Source: CAUJGQ01 sp038325665 (GTDB lineage: Bacteria; Chloroflexota; Dehalococcoidia; CAUJGQ01). Taken from it: a stretch of DNA of 8,417 nt. The number at the start of each line of letters is the position of its first letter. The stretch's first letter is position 1. The translations under genes and the position numbers were made by a program. A model generated the notes under the pieces. It saw nothing but the letters and a program-made list of their open reading frames with translations, did no database searches and was not told the DNA's origin. This document shows positions 6,316-8,417 of this stretch, piece by piece. Location of the stretch: the NCBI GenBank assembly GCA_038325665.1, contig JBBQJF010000232.1, positions 1 through 8,417 on the forward strand, read 5' to 3'.

Positions 6316-7254
6316 ATGCTGTACAGCAGCATCCTTGACATGATCGGCAACACGCCGCTGGTGAAGCTGGCGCGCACCAGTCCCAATCCCAACGTGGAAA
6401 TCCACGCGAAACTCGAGGGCCAGAACCCGACCGGCTCGGTCAAAGACCGCATCGCCAAGTACATGATCGAGCAGGCCGAGCGCGATGGCCTGCTGACCCC
6501 GGAGAAGATCATCCTCGAGCCAACGTCGGGGAACACCGGCATCGGGCTGGCGATGATCGGCAAGCTCAAGGGCTACAAGGTCATGGTGGTCATGCCCGAG
6601 AACGTATCGCCGGAGCGGACGCAGCTTCTTCTGGCATACGGCGCCGAGATCGTGTACTCCGATGGGCGCAAGGGCAGCAATGGCTCGATCGCGGTCGCGC
6701 GGCAAATGGCCGCCGAGGCTCCGCAACGGTTTTACATGCCGTATCAGTACGGCAACGAGATGAACCCGCGCGCCCACTACGAGACCACCGGCCCCGAGAT
6801 CGCCCGCGACCTCCCGGACATCGACGTGTTCGTCTCCGGCCTCGGCACCGGCGGGACATTGACCGGCACGGCGCGCTTCCTCAAGGAATACAACCCCAAC
6901 ATCAAGATCATCGCCACCGTTCCCCATCCCGGCGATCTGGTATCGGGGCTGCGTAGCCTGGAAGAGGGGTTCATTCCGCCGGTGCTGGACGAGAGCCTGC
7001 TCGACGGGCGCGTGGTGGTAGACAGCCGAACCTCGTTCGCCGCCACCAAGGAATTGACCCAGACCGAGGGCATCTTCGCCGGCATCTCGGCTGGCGCCGC
7101 CATCAAGACGGCGCAGCGTATCGCCGCGCGGATGGAGCGCGGCAAGATCGTGGTACTGCTGGCCGACGGCGGCTGGAAATACCTCTCCACCAACCTGTGG
7201 ACCGTCGAGTACGACGACCTGCCCGCGGACACCGACAGCAAGATCTGGTGGTAG
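6316..7254 (+). CDS. cysM: CysO-dependent cysteine synthase (O-phosphoserine sulfhydrylase CysM)
   Basis: A 312-residue PLP enzyme that, in M. tuberculosis, joins O-phosphoserine with the thiocarboxylate sulfur of CysO. Features: GNTPLVKL near residues 11-18, PLP Lys43 in GSVKDR, TSGNTG at 70-75, GTGGT at 177-181, GISAGA with Ser258. It differs from the CysK in this window where mycobacterial CysM does: GLRSLEEGFIPP at 211-222, in which Arg213 aligns with Arg220 of mycobacterial CysM, the residue linked to phosphoserine preference; ADGGWKYLST at 283-292; and a C-terminal tail ending in Trp-Trp, in the place of the tail that closes over the mycobacterial active site. AGGAGG at 6305-6310 is 5 nt before the ATG. 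The gene starts 9 nt after cysO ends, almost certainly on the same transcript. Confidence 0.93.
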   Translation: MLYSSILDMIGNTPLVKLARTSPNPNVEIHAKLEGQNPTGSVKDRIAKYMIEQAERDGLLTPEKIILEPTSGNTGIGLAMIGKLKGYKVMVVMPENVSPERTQLLLAYGAEIVYSDGRKGSNGSIAVARQMAAEAPQRFYMPYQYGNEMNPRAHYETTGPEIARDLPDIDVFVSGLGTGGTLTGTARFLKEYNPNIKIIATVPHPGDLVSGLRSLEEGFIPPVLDESLLDGRVVVDSRTSFAATKELTQTEGIFAGISAGAAIKTAQRIAARMERGKIVVLLADGGWKYLSTNLWTVEYDDLPADTDSKIWW

Positions 7255-7608
7255 CGCGTGGTCGCTGGGGGACGAAGGTCGAGTCTTCAGCTTCAGATTC
7301 CATCTAGTATTGGATGGATTCTCGCCATCTGTGTCCGGCGGTACTCCGCCCGCTACCTCCTCCCATCCAAGCGCACCGCAGCCGCGCCGCACAGGAACTC
7401 GGGCGCAATGGGAGCATGCAGGTCGGTAGTGATGCCACAGGGGCGCCATCGACTCAGAGTCTGGCGGGAGTCGCGCCCCTGTGGCATCAACGATGACTGG
7501 GCGCTAGAGGCTGTTATGAACTCGTGCCTGCCAGATTCGGATTTTGCTCGAATCCTTGCGAGATCCGGGATCGCGCTAGATTCAGAATTCCGTAGTCCAA
7601 ACCAGCCT
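7255..7608. other. Convergent intergenic region without a gene, rich in inverted repeats
   Basis: These 354 bases separate cysM from the converging PIN-domain gene. Open frames exist on both strands (plus 7258-7659, minus 7353-7676), but they run across the inverted repeats and their translations show no fold; both simply translate the two sides of the 7430-7489 repeat (MPQGR...RPCGI on either strand). No standard U-tailed terminator was found for the cys operon; the first hairpin after cysM is TCCATC 7299-7304 / GATGGA 7313-7318, with only TT after it. Composition shifts from GC-rich to mixed around 7500. Confidence 0.6.
7430..7489. repeat. Long perfect inverted repeat, 17-base arms (MITE or REP-like)
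   Basis: TGATGCCACAGGGGCGC (7430-7446) is exactly complementary to 7473-7489. The pairing continues for five more bases, GACTC 7451-7455 with GAGTC 7468-7472, after a 4-nt bulge (CATC 7447-7450), so the arms are 22 bases with one small indel. The loop also contains the palindrome GACTC-A-GAGTC (7451-7461). No T-run follows on either strand, so it is not a standard terminator. It may be a mobile miniature element or a 3'-end stabiliser between convergent transcripts. Confidence 0.75.
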
Positions 7609-7612
7609 CTAG
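7504..7612. repeat. Ten-base inverted repeat framing 89 bases next to the PIN gene
   Basis: CTAGAGGCTG (7504-7513) is exactly complementary to CAGCCTCTAG (7603-7612). The right arm contains the stop codon of the PIN-domain gene (7609-7611, read on the minus strand). Inside are a hairpin GATTCG-N9-CGAATC (7534-7554) and an imperfect palindrome at 7558-7576 (GCG, mismatch, GATCC, G, GGATC, mismatch, CGC). It may mark the edge of the lower-GC insertion or form the 3' structure of its transcript. Confidence 0.4.
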
Positions 7613-8139
7613 TGATCAAGATTGCGAACGATGACCAGCCGTCCAAAATGAGGAAATAGCTGCACGAATCGGTCAAAATCCGAATCCGTCGTCCACAGTT
7701 CGACTGGTGTACTCATTTCGTGCGCCCATGCCGCCGCCGAAATAAGGTGAAGCGCATCCCAGGGGCGCAGTCCATTATTGTGGTCTCGTGTCGCCAATGT
7801 TACTAGGGCCATCGCGTGCTCCATTGCACGGGGAGGGGTGCGTCGGACAAAGATCCTGCCGCTTGCGATGAGCCCCATTACTGTCATTTGTGCCGCCTCG
7901 ACCCAGTGTGACCCATAGTGTACATAGTCTGGGTGCGTATTTCGCCAATGACTAGCTAACACGCCGTGAAACTCAACTAGTGTCAGTGGCGTGATAGTAG
8001 CAAGCGGTGTTAACATACTACAAAGTTCGATCACTGGGCGGCCAGCGTGCATACTCCTAGGAGACGGATTATTGCTGTCTAACTCTGCCCTGCGCACAAG
8101 TGCACTAGTTTCTAGATAGACGGGAAGAAGTGGAGTCAT
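7609..8139 (-). CDS. PIN-domain protein, probable VapC-family toxin RNase
   Basis: A 176-residue PIN-domain protein; relatives are Mg2+-dependent endoribonucleases, usually toxins of VapBC pairs. Acidic residues expected at the metal site are visible in order: Glu10 in VYLETSALV (most PIN proteins have Asp here), Glu56 in TLVEFHGVLA, Asp128 in RPWDALHLISAAAWA, and Asp152/Asp154 in TTDSDF. It is somewhat longer than typical VapC (about 130-150 residues), with extra sequence between residues 18 and 48 and around 65-80. The ATG at 8139 overlaps the stop of the upstream gene as ATGA (4 nt), with no good ribosome site of its own, so translational coupling is likely. That layout is typical of antitoxin-toxin pairs, but the partner looks like a receiver domain instead of a VapB DNA-binding protein. 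GC content is clearly lower than in the cys cluster. Confidence 0.8.
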   Translation of the reverse strand: MTPLLPVYLETSALVRRAELDSNNPSPRSMHAGRPVIELCSMLTPLATITPLTLVEFHGVLASHWRNTHPDYVHYGSHWVEAAQMTVMGLIASGRIFVRRTPPRAMEHAMALVTLATRDHNNGLRPWDALHLISAAAWAHEMSTPVELWTTDSDFDRFVQLFPHFGRLVIVRNLDH

Positions 8140-8417
8140 GAGCTGGGTGCTCGATGTTGACCCAAGTACTCGTCAAGCTTATCAAGGTCCTCCTGTGAAA
8201 CGTTCCCTGCACGTACCCGGGCATTAGCAAACTGCACCCAATCAGTATCATCGTCTGGCATCTCATTCGCCATCTGAATCTCTGTGAGGATACTCTGTAC
8301 TGTCTCGATTGAACTCAATTTACGCATGGCACCGTCAATGATGCCTAATTCCATCACTTTTCCGATATCGCTGTCATCAATGTATGCACTTATCAGAATA
8401 ACTCTAACCGAGGGACG
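8136..8417 (-). CDS. Receiver-domain (CheY-like) protein, C-terminal part, cut by the window edge
   Basis: The last 93 residues of a minus-strand gene whose start lies beyond the window. A GTG/ATG at 8357/8354 could start a 72-73-residue protein, but the frame is open through to 8417 and the additional 20 residues complete a receiver fold, so I treat the gene as partial. Visible residues 4-12, VRVILISAY, fit strand beta4 with the conserved Ser/Thr (Ser10); DDSDIGKVMELG fits helix alpha4; DGAMRKLSS (28-36) fits beta5 with the conserved Lys33, although the usual following Pro is Leu; SIETVQSILTEI fits alpha5. The phosphoacceptor Asp would be outside. A 46-residue acidic tail (DDDTDW...EDLDKLDEYL) follows and might contact the PIN protein. 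The two genes overlap by 4 nt. Alternatively it is an unclassified antitoxin that only resembles a receiver. Confidence 0.62.
   Translation of the reverse strand, partial: RPSVRVILISAYIDDSDIGKVMELGIIDGAMRKLSSIETVQSILTEIQMANEMPDDDTDWVQFANARVRAGNVSQEDLDKLDEYLGQHRAPSS

Noticed and set aside
6010..7449. Long minus-strand open frame (479 codons) opposite cysO and cysM
   Set aside because: It lies wholly antisense to two clearly recognised genes; its translation is rich in His, Arg and Gly without any fold, as expected for the reverse frame of GC-rich coding DNA.
7258..7659. Plus-strand 133-codon frame after cysM, and the opposite minus frame 7353-7676
   Set aside because: Both cross the inverted repeats and merely translate them; there is no recognisable domain, and the plus frame overlaps the end of the PIN gene.
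8136..8357. Complete 73-residue classical VapB antitoxin starting at 8357
   Set aside because: The frame continues upstream to the window edge, the added residues complete a receiver-like strand, and no ribbon-helix-helix or AbrB-type DNA-binding sequence is visible.

Overview
The window reads as a GC-rich bacterial chromosome segment, with an AT-richer, different-looking segment at its right end. Protein styles recall Chloroflexota or Actinobacteria: an actinobacterial-type M1 aminopeptidase N, a mycobacterial-type CysO/CysM pair and a MoeZ-like E1 enzyme. I favour a Chloroflexota-like host, but this is an impression from protein character and no rRNA or marker gene is present to settle it.

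Layout. 1-169: end of an unseen left-hand unit, with a good intrinsic terminator on the + strand. 170-2716 (minus): pepN, a complete M1 zinc aminopeptidase. 2717-3114: divergent intergenic region with several inverted repeats and candidate promoters. 3115-7254 (plus): a five-gene sulfur assimilation cluster: an Rrf2-family regulator with a three-cysteine Fe-S motif; cysK; a MoaD/CysO-like sulfur carrier fused in frame to a MoeB/ThiF-type E1 enzyme; a free-standing cysO; and cysM. 7255-7608: no gene, but several inverted repeats. 7609-8417 (minus): a lower-GC module with a PIN-domain (VapC-like) protein whose start overlaps by 4 nt the end of a gene with a response-regulator receiver fold, cut by the window edge.

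How the genes work together. CysK makes cysteine from O-acetylserine and sulfide. In the second route the E1 enzyme would adenylate the C-terminal Gly-Gly of CysO, a sulfur donor would convert it to a thiocarboxylate, and CysM would use that protein-bound sulfur with O-phosphoserine to make a CysO-cysteine adduct, as in Mycobacterium tuberculosis. The JAMM protease (Mec+) that releases cysteine there, and the rhodanese domain of MoeZ, are not in this window. The Rrf2 protein probably controls the cluster; a 21-bp palindrome on a candidate promoter before the fusion gene is the best operator candidate.

The most unusual points are: the carrier-E1 fusion, whose junction aligns codon for codon with the cysO-cysM junction and looks like loss of a stop codon with the ribosome binding site retained; an Rrf2 regulator with IscR-spaced cysteines but an NsrR-like Asp8; and the receiver-PIN gene pair.
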